A stretch of 64,000 nucleotides of DNA from Leptospira terpstrae serovar Hualin str. LT 11-33 = ATCC 700639 (GTDB lineage: Bacteria; Spirochaetota; Leptospiria; Leptospirales; Leptospiraceae): contig NZ_AOGW02000008.1 in the NCBI RefSeq assembly GCF_000332495.1, forward strand, positions 65,001 through 129,000, written 5' to 3'. The position numbers and the translations under genes were made by a program. This document shows, piece after piece, positions 56,760 to 64,000 of this stretch; within the stretch, counting starts at the first letter, position 1, and each line of letters starts with the position of its first letter. Below the pieces are notes generated by a model. It saw nothing but the letters and a program-made list of their open reading frames with translations. It made no database searches and was not told the origin of the DNA.

Positions 56760-57276
56760 GAGTGATCTTTACCATGTCCCGTTCAATTTGTACGGGTTCT
56801 GTTTTTTTAGTAAAACCCAACCGTTTGGTAAGACGTTTCACATGGGTATCTACCACAAACCCTTCCACCACTCCATAAATTTCCGCAAGCACCACGTTGG
56901 CGGTTTTTCTTCCAAACCCTGGGAGTTTGATCGCCTCCTCCATGGTGTCTGGAATTTTTCCGCCATAGTCATTCAAAACCATACGAGCAAAACCTTGGAT
57001 GCTTTTGGCTTTGTTTTTATAAAATCCAGTGGAGAAGATTTTTTTCTCGATCGAATCAAGAGGTGCCTTGGCAAAGGACTCCAAAGTGGGAAAGGTGCGA
57101 AAGAGTTCCGGAGTGACAGTGTTCACACGTTCGTCCGTACACTGCGCACTGAGAATGACCGCAATGGCCAATTCATAAGGTTTAGTAAAATAAAGGGGGG
57201 TTTCTACTGCACCGAATTCCGCCTCTAAAAGACGGTAGACTTCGGTGATTTTTGGTGTTTTTCTGGATTGTTTCAA
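56635..57276 (-). CDS. nth: Endonuclease III
   Basis: The 213-residue DNA glycosylase/AP lyase removes oxidised pyrimidines. The helix-hairpin-helix LPGFGRKTANVVLAEIYG has the catalytic lysine in GFGRKTA, and the catalytic Asp is in FVVDTHVKRL. The C-terminal iron-sulfur loop C-x6-C-x2-C-x5-C (CQARRTFCSTCPLSSLC) is complete. The start is TTG. It lies 23 bases downstream of rpmB in a three-gene minus-strand run. Confidence 0.96.
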   Translation of the reverse strand: MKQSRKTPKITEVYRLLEAEFGAVETPLYFTKPYELAIAVILSAQCTDERVNTVTPELFRTFPTLESFAKAPLDSIEKKIFSTGFYKNKAKSIQGFARMVLNDYGGKIPDTMEEAIKLPGFGRKTANVVLAEIYGVVEGFVVDTHVKRLTKRLGFTKKTEPVQIERDMVKITPKEICRNLSLYLIFLGRKNCQARRTFCSTCPLSSLCPSFSA

Positions 57277-57299
57277 TCCACCACTGCAGTCTTAAAAAC

Positions 57300-57584
57300 T
57301 TAAGCTGCTGGTTGTGCTTTTGGAGTGATCCCTACGTATTTTTTAGGAGTGATTGCGGAAATATCGCCGCCGTGGTCTTTAATTGCCACTTTCAAACCTT
57401 TTTTACGAAGAGTTCGCAAAGCACGTGTAGAAATCTTAACGCGAACCCAACGGTTCTCGTCTTCCAAAAAGATTTTCTTTGTGATCACATTCACCTTCCA
57501 GATACGGCGGTTCTTTTTATGAGAATGGGATACATTGTTCCCTGCCGTCGTTCCTTTTCCGGTTACTACACATGTTCTAGCCAT
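57300..57584 (-). CDS. rpmB: 50S ribosomal protein L28
   Basis: The 94-residue ribosomal protein has the L28 pattern: [32 protein letters not shown] and then [19 protein letters not shown]. It is longer than the usual 60-80 residues, with a C-terminal tail ([16 protein letters not shown]) found in the longer spirochaetal-type forms as I recall. It lacks the zinc cysteines apart from one near the N-terminus. It lies between the LOG-family gene and nth. Confidence 0.95.
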   Translation of the reverse strand: MARTCVVTGKGTTAGNNVSHSHKKNRRIWKVNVITKKIFLEDENRWVRVKISTRALRTLRKKGLKVAIKDHGGDISAITPKKYVGITPKAQPAA

Positions 57585-57602
57585 AATTATTACCTTGTTT
57601 CG

Positions 57603-58367
57603 CTATGTTTTTGTACCCTCAGAATGGGTCAATTCGAAACGAATCTTTTCCTGAAAGAATCGAAGTGCATCCACTGGGGTGTCCGCAAACCCAAACAATT
57701 GTAAGTCATCTTCTGAGATCAGGCGCATCTCTGCTAGTTTTTTGAAATTGATCACTTGGGTCCAAAACTCTGTTCCATACAATAGAATCGGGATTTTCGT
57801 TTTTTTACCAGTCTGCACTAGAGTTAAGGTTTCAAAAAGTTCATCAAAAGTTCCGAATCCACCGGGAAATGCAATCATCCCTCGGCAGGTCTTCATAAAC
57901 CAGAGTTTTCTCATAAAAAAATAATGGAACTCAAATGCAAGTTCTGGATCCACATAGGGATTTACATGTTGTTCGTGAGGTAGAACGATATTGAGGGCAA
58001 CTGATTTAGAACCGGCTTCTTTTGCTCCACGGTTTCCTGCTTCCATAATGCCCGGTCCCCCACCCGTACAAATATTCAAATTTCGGGAAGGATTTATTTG
58101 TTTGAGTGTATCAGCCCACTCGGAAATCAGTCGGGAAAACTCGCAAGCTTCCGCATAGTAATGGCTTAATGAATCAATAGGGGAAGGTGGGTTCTGTTTT
58201 GGTGATTCTGGTGCAGGAATTCTTGCAGACCCGAAGACAACGATGGTATCAGTGATTCCATGAGATTGGAATTCCGATTTGGGGTGAAGGTATTCGGAAA
58301 GGATACGAACGGGACCGGCTTCATTTCCCCATAAAAAACTTTGATTCTCAAAGGCTAAATCATTCAT
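57603..58367 (-). CDS. LOG-family (TIGR00730) nucleotide phosphoribohydrolase-like protein
   Basis: The 254-residue protein contains the LOG motifs GGGPGIMEAGNRGAKEAG and PGGFGTFDELFE (PGGxGTxxE). Despite the old lysine decarboxylase label, proteins of this family hydrolyse nucleoside 5'-monophosphates to free base and ribose phosphate. I chose the ATG at 58367 (MNDLAFENQ), since a longer frame to 58460 would run through the divergent neighbour's start. rpmB follows after 18 bases. Confidence 0.88.
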   Translation of the reverse strand: MNDLAFENQSFLWGNEAGPVRILSEYLHPKSEFQSHGITDTIVVFGSARIPAPESPKQNPPSPIDSLSHYYAEACEFSRLISEWADTLKQINPSRNLNICTGGGPGIMEAGNRGAKEAGSKSVALNIVLPHEQHVNPYVDPELAFEFHYFFMRKLWFMKTCRGMIAFPGGFGTFDELFETLTLVQTGKKTKIPILLYGTEFWTQVINFKKLAEMRLISEDDLQLFGFADTPVDALRFFQEKIRFELTHSEGTKT

Positions 58368-58401
58368 CTTGTTATCATAGATCGACCGAATGGTATAAAA
58401 A

Positions 58402-59250
58402 ATGCGGAAATTCCCAAAAACACTCCCCGTCTCTATTTCTTTAGAACATCTCCCTATCAAAGAGACCGATTTAAAACAAATTTGCCTAGGTTGGGAGGAT
58501 CTGGGATTTCCATTCTTACGTCCGGCAGTAGTTATGGACTGGAAAACAGAAACATTACCTCTGGGTAAGGCTCGGTTAGATTTAAATTTAATACTTACTC
58601 TTCGTTTTTTCCAATCTTTCCGTTTTTGGATTTTGCCTAAGTGGTATTTCCAAAAAACAAAAAAGCAACTAACAGAAATTACATGGAATCATTTTTTTTC
58701 AAAAGACAGAAATTTGGAATCAAACTCCTTTTCTAGGCACTGGAAACAATTTTGGAACACACCACTATCTTTAGTTTGGATTCATTTAGGATTCACGAAA
58801 CTTCGAATGGAATTAGATTTAGAACCAAATTACTTTTCGAATGCCCTTCCTCTTTCCTTTGATGGTGAAAAGAAACTCTACTTTCGCACAGGACATTTAA
58901 AAACCATCCACTACAGATGGACCAAAAAAGAATTCAAAGCCCCTTATCCAAAGTTTGCAGAAGTGTATATCAAAACACGAGACAAACACAATGATGAAAG
59001 TTTGGGCAGGGTTTTTTATCGTTTTCTCGGATACATACTTGAAAATAAATTCGACGAATACCTGTTACCCTATTGGGGATTTCCATCGATCCTACCGGAT
59101 TCCATACGTAAGATGATTCCAGAGGAAATATGGAAAATTTCTAACTCACCGAGTACAAACCAATGGACAGAAACAAATCTATTAGGAACGGAATTAGAAT
59201 TTAGGACTGTCTACCAGGTTTCCACTTTTTCGCCAAATCATCCAAAATGA
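58402..59250 (+). CDS. Protein of unknown function
   Basis: The 282-residue protein is rich in Phe, Trp and Lys and shows no signal peptide and no known domain. A central region (LRFFQSFRFWILPKWYFQ) is aromatic and basic, and RDKHNDESLGRVFYRFLGYILENK is helical. The start is an ATG 34 bases from the divergent LOG-family start. Its 3' end overlaps the small helix-turn-helix gene by 50 bases in convergent orientation, so the last 17 residues (about from RTVYQ) may not be conserved. Confidence 0.68.
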   Translation: MRKFPKTLPVSISLEHLPIKETDLKQICLGWEDLGFPFLRPAVVMDWKTETLPLGKARLDLNLILTLRFFQSFRFWILPKWYFQKTKKQLTEITWNHFFSKDRNLESNSFSRHWKQFWNTPLSLVWIHLGFTKLRMELDLEPNYFSNALPLSFDGEKKLYFRTGHLKTIHYRWTKKEFKAPYPKFAEVYIKTRDKHNDESLGRVFYRFLGYILENKFDEYLLPYWGFPSILPDSIRKMIPEEIWKISNSPSTNQWTETNLLGTELEFRTVYQVSTFSPNHPK

Positions 59251-59410
59251 TAAAACGAGAGTTTTTACCAATGACAACCTCATTGATTTTTTTATCTTGT
59301 AAAGCTCGGTAAACAGAGGTTCGGCTAGTGTTTTTCTTTTCAGCGAAGTATTTGATCTCTAATAGATTTTTACTGATTTGTTTGCATGTATTCACTAGTG
59401 CATCTGACAT
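59201..59410 (-). CDS. Small helix-turn-helix DNA-binding protein (excisionase type)
   Basis: The 69-residue protein has an excisionase/MerR-like winged helix: YFAEKKNTSRTSVYRALQDKKINEVVIGKNSRFIILDDLAKKW. The KNTSRTSVYRALQ segment is the recognition helix region. An AGGAGAGAGG stretch lies upstream of the ATG. The gene converges on the preceding plus-strand gene with a 50-base overlap and follows aldose epimerase on the same strand. It may be a local regulator; no phage genes are nearby, so an excisionase role is unlikely. Confidence 0.68.
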   Translation of the reverse strand: MSDALVNTCKQISKNLLEIKYFAEKKNTSRTSVYRALQDKKINEVVIGKNSRFIILDDLAKKWKPGRQS

Positions 59411-59467
59411 TGTTGAACTAACCTCTCTCCTGTTAGACAGTTTGTTCGATAAAGAGATGATAAATTT

Positions 59468-60364
59468 TTAAAAACGATCCAAACGAATCGAAAATTCTAT
59501 CTGTTTTTCTGTCTTCGGTGCTATGGTTTTAGGATTACCACCAGGGAAATGTAAAAAATTCCCAGTACCGGTCATAGGTTCAATTGCTATAGATCTTCGA
59601 TCTTGTGGAGTATATACTTGATAAAACTCGCCACCTTGGATGATGAGTTTTTCTTTTTTATTCATTGAAAAAAGCCCAATATAAGAATTTTGTCCATGAA
59701 TGGCAAAGTAGAGATCATCTAAATTTTTGCCCATCAGCGTCTCTTCCGTGTTCAATACCACATCTTCTTTCTGGATTTTTTCTGGAAGAAGATAGTCTCC
59801 TAACTTCACCCGATGAAACCCAGAGCCAAATAAAAAAAGATCGTCAATGGATTCATCTTCATTCCATCGAAAGTATGGATGGATTCCGAGTGCAAAGGGA
59901 AATTCTGAATCCGATTCGTTGACCAATCGATAAATGATTTTTAACTCTGATGGATACAAGCGGTAACATTCTTTCACTTGGATCTGAGACAATAAAGTGC
60001 CTTTCCAAACGGAAGGAATTTCCATTTCAAATTCGGCATAGGATTCATTGTCCCCAACCTCTTCTTTTACCAAATGCCTGGGGAGGTTATGGTAGAGGCC
60101 ATGTAAGGGAATCCCGTTTCCATCGGTGAGCCAATGAGTGCTGGGATAAAAGGGTTCTCTGGCCCAAGGGTTGGGTTCCAGACGGTTGACCCAGGGAAAC
60201 ATAAGAAAAGACCCAGATGCAAAAAAAGGGTCAGGGGCCTTATGGCCGGAAACGACAGAAACTGACTTCCCATCCACGGGAGACAGAAGATGTAAACCGA
60301 GCCATTGGCCACCACCTGTGGGGTGGGTTTCAAAACAAGACTGTTTTGTTTTCAGTTGGTACAA
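59468..60364 (-). CDS. Aldose 1-epimerase-family protein
   Basis: The 298-residue protein is a galactose mutarotase-like enzyme. It has FPWVNRLEPNPW, DGNGIPLHGLYHNLP, the catalytic-type GIHPYFRW and the late IAIEPMTGTGNF motif, in which Glu is the likely base. It interconverts sugar anomers; the hexose is not known. The start is TTG supported by GGGAG seven bases upstream, and the gene is divergent from sppA. Confidence 0.88.
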   Translation of the reverse strand: MYQLKTKQSCFETHPTGGGQWLGLHLLSPVDGKSVSVVSGHKAPDPFFASGSFLMFPWVNRLEPNPWAREPFYPSTHWLTDGNGIPLHGLYHNLPRHLVKEEVGDNESYAEFEMEIPSVWKGTLLSQIQVKECYRLYPSELKIIYRLVNESDSEFPFALGIHPYFRWNEDESIDDLFLFGSGFHRVKLGDYLLPEKIQKEDVVLNTEETLMGKNLDDLYFAIHGQNSYIGLFSMNKKEKLIIQGGEFYQVYTPQDRRSIAIEPMTGTGNFLHFPGGNPKTIAPKTEKQIEFSIRLDRF

Positions 60365-60419
60365 GATTTATCTCCCAAAAATGATTGAAGTCATAGTTTG
60401 CGATCTTAGAAAGGTTTGT

Positions 60420-61418
60420 ATGCCTTCAAGAAAGCTTTTTCTTTTCGTTTGTATCGTTCTTCTTTCGGTTCTTTTTACCGAATCTTGTGTCATTGGGAAC
60501 AGTCTCAACTTATTTCCACAAAGTGGCAAGGCTGATTTCGAAGAGAAACTCATTGCCGGTCGAGATCAAGAAAAAATCGTAATCATCTCCATTGAAGGAA
60601 TGATTTCTGATGAATCTAAAGAAACCTTTTTTGGTACTTCCACGGAATCAATGGTCGCTCGGATCAAAGAATCCTTAAAGTATGCAGAACGCGATCCAGA
60701 TGTAAAGGCTGTGATACTAAAAATCAACTCACCAGGTGGAACAGTCACTGCAAGTGATATTATCTACCAAGAAATTCTAAAATTTAAGAGCAGAAAATCC
60801 ATCCCTGTGTTTGCAGGATTTATGGATACAGCAGCAAGTGGTGCTTATTACATTGCCATGGCAACTGATGGCATTGGCGCTCACCCAACAACCGTTACAG
60901 GGTCTGTTGGTGTCATCATGTCTGGGATCAATGTAAAGGAAGGTTTGGATAAAATCGGAGTAAAGGATCAGTCCTTTACCTCAGGCCCAAACAAAGCTCT
61001 TGGTTCTCCGATCTCTGAGATGACACCTGAACAAAGAAAAATCCTTCAGTCCATTATAGATAGTTTGTATGGTCGCTTTTTTGAAATCGTCAAAAAAGGA
61101 AGACCCAATGTTGCAGAGACTCGACTCAAAGAAATTTGTGATGGAAGGATCTTCACTGCAGAACAAGCTAAAAAGGAAGGTATGATTGATTTCATCGGAT
61201 ACTTTGATGACTTTGTTTACCAAATCATGCAACATCCTAAATTCCAAGGAAATCGTTCTGGGAATCCTAGAGTGATCACTTACCAAAGAGGGAAAGGTCG
61301 CGTGGAAAATATCTACCAAGCAACAGATTCAAATAAAAACCCTTTTTCTTTAGGTATTGCTGATAAAATTTTAGGAACAGGAACCAACGCTAAATTTCTT
61401 TATCTTTGGGATTTATAA
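60420..61418 (+). CDS. Signal peptide peptidase SppA-type protease
   Basis: The 332-residue membrane-linked serine protease has an N-terminal signal or anchor (LFLFVCIVLLSVLF). Its S49 domain has INSPGGTVTASDIIYQEI, the nucleophile Ser in DTAASGAYYIAMA, and the general-base lysine region SFTSGPNKALGSP. It degrades leftover signal peptides in the membrane. I chose the ATG at 60420 because AAGG precedes it by five bases. A frame running back to 60171 lies inside the divergent epimerase gene. Confidence 0.93.
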   Translation: MPSRKLFLFVCIVLLSVLFTESCVIGNSLNLFPQSGKADFEEKLIAGRDQEKIVIISIEGMISDESKETFFGTSTESMVARIKESLKYAERDPDVKAVILKINSPGGTVTASDIIYQEILKFKSRKSIPVFAGFMDTAASGAYYIAMATDGIGAHPTTVTGSVGVIMSGINVKEGLDKIGVKDQSFTSGPNKALGSPISEMTPEQRKILQSIIDSLYGRFFEIVKKGRPNVAETRLKEICDGRIFTAEQAKKEGMIDFIGYFDDFVYQIMQHPKFQGNRSGNPRVITYQRGKGRVENIYQATDSNKNPFSLGIADKILGTGTNAKFLYLWDL

Positions 61419-61437
61419 TTTTAAGGCCAACTAATCA

Positions 61438-62865
61438 ATGTTATTTAATTCTATTCCCTATTTATTGCTTTTTGCGTTCACATATTTAATTTACTGGAAT
61501 ATCCCGCAAAAAGGAAGAAAACCTTTACTGGTTATCTCTTCCTTAATTTTTTATGCCTATTTCAGTTTCCCTTTTTTATTCCACTTCCTATTTGTTATTT
61601 TAGTCAATTATGGATTTAGCGAATGGATCTTTCGTAAAAAAGACAAAGGCGAAAAATACAGCCATCTACTCTTTGCCATCGTTGCATTAAACTTAATCAA
61701 TTTAGGTTTTTTTAAGTATTTTTACTTTATTACGGGCTCTCTATTTTCACTCACAGGTTATCCAGCGTTTAAAGAAATTTCGGGATCATGGAGTATCTTT
61801 TTACCACTGGCCATAAGTTTTTATACCTTCCAAATCATAGCGGTGCAAGTGGACATCCATAGAGGGATCATTGAAAAAAGAATGTCCGCTGTGGATTATT
61901 TTTTATTCATACTTTTTTTCCCTCAATTGATTGCGGGACCCATTATGCGTTCTCAGGATTTTCTTCCGCAACTAGACCATCCAACTATTGATTCCGACCG
62001 AATGAAAAAAGGACTATTCCTCATCATCGGTGGTCTTTTTAAAAAGGTAATCATTGCAGAAAACATTGCGCCTATCATTTCCCCAATCTTTATGGATCCG
62101 TCCAAATTTGATAGTTTTTCGATATTTTTTAGTGTGCTTGCCTTCGCCATACAAGTGTACTGCGACTTTTCTGGATACACAGATATGGCCCGTGGGTCTG
62201 CAAATTTACTTGGATACGAAATTCCAGAAAACTTCCAGGGACCTTTTTTCTCTCAATCGTTTCGAGAACTTTGGTCTAGATGGCATATCACTCTTTCTTC
62301 TTGGTTGCGTGACTATATTTATATCCCTCTTGGGGGGAGTAAAGGATCGATCTTTCGTTCCAACCTGAACTCATTCATTACTATGTGCCTTGGGGGACTT
62401 TGGCATGGCGCCAATTGGGCCTTTGTATTTTGGGGAGCTTATTTGGGGGCTTTGATTTGGATTGAAAGGTCACTCTATTTGGGACGAGGAAAAAAGAAAT
62501 TCCTACCCGATACGATGCCTTTTGTGGGAATCATACGAACCATTGTGATCTTTATCGTTTTTACTTTTTCTGGTGTTTTTTTCCGAGCAGCAGCAAGAGG
62601 TGAAGAATCGATGAATGTAGCCTTCGAAATCTTTAAAGGTGTTTTGACATTCCGCAATACAGGCGAATCGTTAAGTAGAGTGGATGAACTACCCACTTTC
62701 ATTGCTCTCGGACTTATGTTCAACTGGTTTCAATATTCTAGCTTTGTTTACGAAAAGTTAAAACCTTATCAAAATATCCTCCTTCCCTTTCTATCAGTAG
62801 TGATTTTATTATTACTCGGAATTTTTGGCGATGGTGGACAAGATTTTATCTACTTCCAGTTCTAA
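61438..62865 (+). CDS. MBOAT-family O-acyltransferase
   Basis: The 475-residue membrane protein has about ten membrane helices. The MBOAT motifs are QLIAGPIMRSQDFLPQL, FRELWSRWHITLSSWLRDYIYIPLGGS and the catalytic histidine in GGLWHGANWAFVFWG. It matches the AlgI/DltB branch that O-acetylates exported polysaccharides or other surface glycans. No partner SGNH/AlgX-like gene is visible, but a lipoprotein gene overlaps its 3' end by 35 bases, so that protein may be the partner. Confidence 0.92.
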   Translation: MLFNSIPYLLLFAFTYLIYWNIPQKGRKPLLVISSLIFYAYFSFPFLFHFLFVILVNYGFSEWIFRKKDKGEKYSHLLFAIVALNLINLGFFKYFYFITGSLFSLTGYPAFKEISGSWSIFLPLAISFYTFQIIAVQVDIHRGIIEKRMSAVDYFLFILFFPQLIAGPIMRSQDFLPQLDHPTIDSDRMKKGLFLIIGGLFKKVIIAENIAPIISPIFMDPSKFDSFSIFFSVLAFAIQVYCDFSGYTDMARGSANLLGYEIPENFQGPFFSQSFRELWSRWHITLSSWLRDYIYIPLGGSKGSIFRSNLNSFITMCLGGLWHGANWAFVFWGAYLGALIWIERSLYLGRGKKKFLPDTMPFVGIIRTIVIFIVFTFSGVFFRAAARGEESMNVAFEIFKGVLTFRNTGESLSRVDELPTFIALGLMFNWFQYSSFVYEKLKPYQNILLPFLSVVILLLLGIFGDGGQDFIYFQF

Positions 62866-63556
62866 ATCCCATCTACGTAGAAGTAGATTTCAAGGAAATA
62901 AGCCGGAAAGAATTTCAACAATTCTTTCCGCTTTGTTAATCCTCATGTTACTTCAATGTGCGCCCAAATTGGAATGGATTCGTTCCCTACCAATTGAAGC
63001 CATAAGAGATCAAAAAATCAAACTTGGAACCTATTCACGTCCGGCCGAAAAAAAATCCGCATTTGGCTCCAAACAATTCCAACTATATTGGAAAGAAGAA
63101 ATCCATTTACAATCCAACTCAAAATTCACCAAAACCTGGAGCGAGTGGAAAGTATACGAAGACCATTCCGAATTTCATTTTAAAGAAGGAATGGGAGACT
63201 TTGAAAAGTCTGGGGATTGGGTTTTATTTCAAACAAATTTTATCAATGAATTGGAATGTAAATCGAATCAAAACACAATACTGATTCCCCAAGGCAAAGA
63301 TTGGTTGAAACTCTTTCCTTGTTCCAGTCAGAAATCACCAAACCAGCGTTCGAGTAACCATAGATTATTGTATTATTATGATGGGAAATCACTATTCCCC
63401 TTACAATATGAATCAGGATACAACGAAGCAAACTTTGGGATTGCATGGGAGTCGGATCTTCCCTACACCAAGTCGAGTTTATTTGAAAAAGCTAGATTGA
63501 AGTATGGGAAAAAAGAATTCCAACCCCACGTGTACAACCACGTGAAGTTGGATTGA
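62831..63556 (+). CDS. Putative lipoprotein overlapping the acyltransferase gene
   Basis: The 241-residue protein has a long basic N-terminus and a lipoprotein signal ending in MLLQC. The exported part has beta-like stretches (FQLYWKEEIHLQ, SEFHFKEGMGDFEKSGDWVLF) and a pair of cysteines (ELEC and FPCSS). No family is recognised. The ATG at 62831 overlaps the acyltransferase gene by 35 bases, which implies translational coupling and a shared role in modifying a surface glycan. The support is neighbourhood only. Confidence 0.68.
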   Translation: MVDKILSTSSSKSHLRRSRFQGNKPERISTILSALLILMLLQCAPKLEWIRSLPIEAIRDQKIKLGTYSRPAEKKSAFGSKQFQLYWKEEIHLQSNSKFTKTWSEWKVYEDHSEFHFKEGMGDFEKSGDWVLFQTNFINELECKSNQNTILIPQGKDWLKLFPCSSQKSPNQRSSNHRLLYYYDGKSLFPLQYESGYNEANFGIAWESDLPYTKSSLFEKARLKYGKKEFQPHVYNHVKLD

Positions 63557-63612
63557 TTCGAAGAAGAATCAAAAAAGGGTAACCATCTCTAGAAAGAATC
63601 ATTACATAGTGT

Positions 63613-63981
63613 TTATCTAAAAGCCACAACTGCACAAGCACGTGCATATTCTTTATGTTCTACATTTGCTTTTTGTTCGAATTTAGTAATTCCGTGTTGG
63701 CGAAAAGCTTCACTTGCTTTTTTCGCATGTGTAGAAGCTTCGCAAAAGTTACCTGCTTTGGAATGGGCAAGGCTTGCTAGATACTGGATGGAAGCAAAAC
63801 TTTTGTGTTCACTCATTCCAATCGCTTCTCTAATTTTTATCGCCCGTGAATAATGTCCAGAAGCCAAATCAAACTCTCCCATTCCCTCTTCTTCACTAGC
63901 AAGTTTTACGAGTTCGTTCGAAATTGCGGTCAGAGTTTCTTTGTCATATTGGCTAATGAGGGAATCTAGGTCTTCGTTCAT
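63613..63981 (-). CDS. TPR-like protein of unknown function
   Basis: The 122-residue cytoplasmic protein is all helical with a TPR-like pattern (LVKLASEEEGMGEFDLASGHYSRAIKIREAI and IQYLASLAHSKAGNFCEASTHAKKASEAFRQHG). It begins close to the right edge of the window and lies convergent to the lipoprotein gene with a 56-base gap. It has no catalytic motif. Its function is unknown; it may serve as a protein-interaction module. Confidence 0.75.
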   Translation of the reverse strand: MNEDLDSLISQYDKETLTAISNELVKLASEEEGMGEFDLASGHYSRAIKIREAIGMSEHKSFASIQYLASLAHSKAGNFCEASTHAKKASEAFRQHGITKFEQKANVEHKEYARACAVVAFR

Positions 63982-64000
63982 AAAAGAAGACTCTCCGGCA

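Noticed and set aside
59201..59410. Prophage excisionase interpretation of the small helix-turn-helix gene
   Set aside because: No integrase, attachment site or phage genes are in the vicinity.
60171..60419. Long upstream extension of sppA
   Set aside because: It lies inside the epimerase gene on the other strand and the SppA signal sequence begins at 60420 with a good ribosome binding site.
63553..63572. TTGATTC/GAATCAA hairpin between the last two genes
   Set aside because: Only 7 bp, AT-rich, without a U-run, and starting inside the end of a gene; too weak to call.
1..64000. Search for tRNA, rRNA, CRISPR, IS elements and known riboswitches
   Set aside because: Nothing recognisable was seen by eye in the short intergenic regions; a covariance search would be needed to exclude small RNAs.

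Overview
The window looks like chromosomal DNA from a spirochaete of the genus Leptospira. The evidence is AT-rich sequence, many lipoproteins with loose spirochaetal lipoboxes (for example IAC, VNC, NSC, LQC), an LL-diaminopimelate aminotransferase (DapL), a bactofilin, several SpoIIE-type phosphatases and 7TMR-DISM receptors, and frequent TTG start codons. I cannot place the species. A saprophytic, aerobic or facultatively denitrifying lineage is plausible because a copper nitrite reductase operon is present. I saw no tRNA, rRNA, CRISPR array, insertion sequence or prophage. Only the 3' end of the first gene is missing; every other gene looks intact.

Layout. 1-165 is the 5' end of a membrane receptor gene, followed by about 0.7 kb without a convincing gene. 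884-8444 carries two lipoproteins, a chemoreceptor, a membrane metallophosphoesterase, malate:quinone oxidoreductase and an OmpA-type porin. 8500-10663 is a compact ECF41 sigma-factor module: a FAD/NADH oxidoreductase overlapping the sigma gene by 4 bases, preceded by a sequence matching the ECF41 promoter. A hybrid histidine kinase, an MBL-fold hydrolase, an SDR enzyme and a secreted hydrolase follow. 16226-19024 is an operon for copper nitrite reductase fused to cytochrome c, an FGE-like protein and an SCO copper chaperone. Its promoter carries a perfect FNR-type box centred at -41.5 from the predicted start. 19232-20995 is a divergent GAF-GAF-SpoIIE phosphatase.

22178-27617 encodes the complete 2-oxoglutarate dehydrogenase complex in the order E2-E3-E1, closed by a good intrinsic terminator. 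A beta-barrel-like protein with a seemingly leaderless transcript comes next. 28653-34405 is a seven-gene minus-strand run (two unknowns, bactofilin, PdxA, membrane protein, DegT aminotransferase, membrane-anchored protein). 34454-44491 is plus-strand: lytic transglycosylase, citrate synthase, a DISM-SpoIIE phosphatase, two RNA methyltransferase-like proteins, a glycosyltransferase-like protein and a FapA-family protein. 44499-53864 is minus-strand: a lipoprotein, a STAS protein, an IscU-like/pentapeptide fusion, L31, Rho, a CBS-PAS-Fis regulator with a histone-like tail, two exported helical proteins, DapL, a DUF2203 protein and PyrB. The last 10 kb holds a thioesterase, UbiX/UbiA, endonuclease III, L28, a LOG-family protein, aldose epimerase, SppA and an MBOAT acyltransferase.

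How the parts fit. Malate:quinone oxidoreductase, citrate synthase and OdhAB-Lpd are TCA-cycle pieces feeding electrons to quinone. UbiA/UbiX probably serve menaquinone synthesis. NirK with its copper and maturation partners would let the cell reduce nitrite under low oxygen. The strongest new observations are regulatory: a self-contained ECF41 circuit and a class II FNR promoter, both read directly from the DNA. Also notable are an IscU-like scaffold that has lost its third cysteine and is fused to pentapeptide repeats, and a structured intergenic element at 21421-21500.
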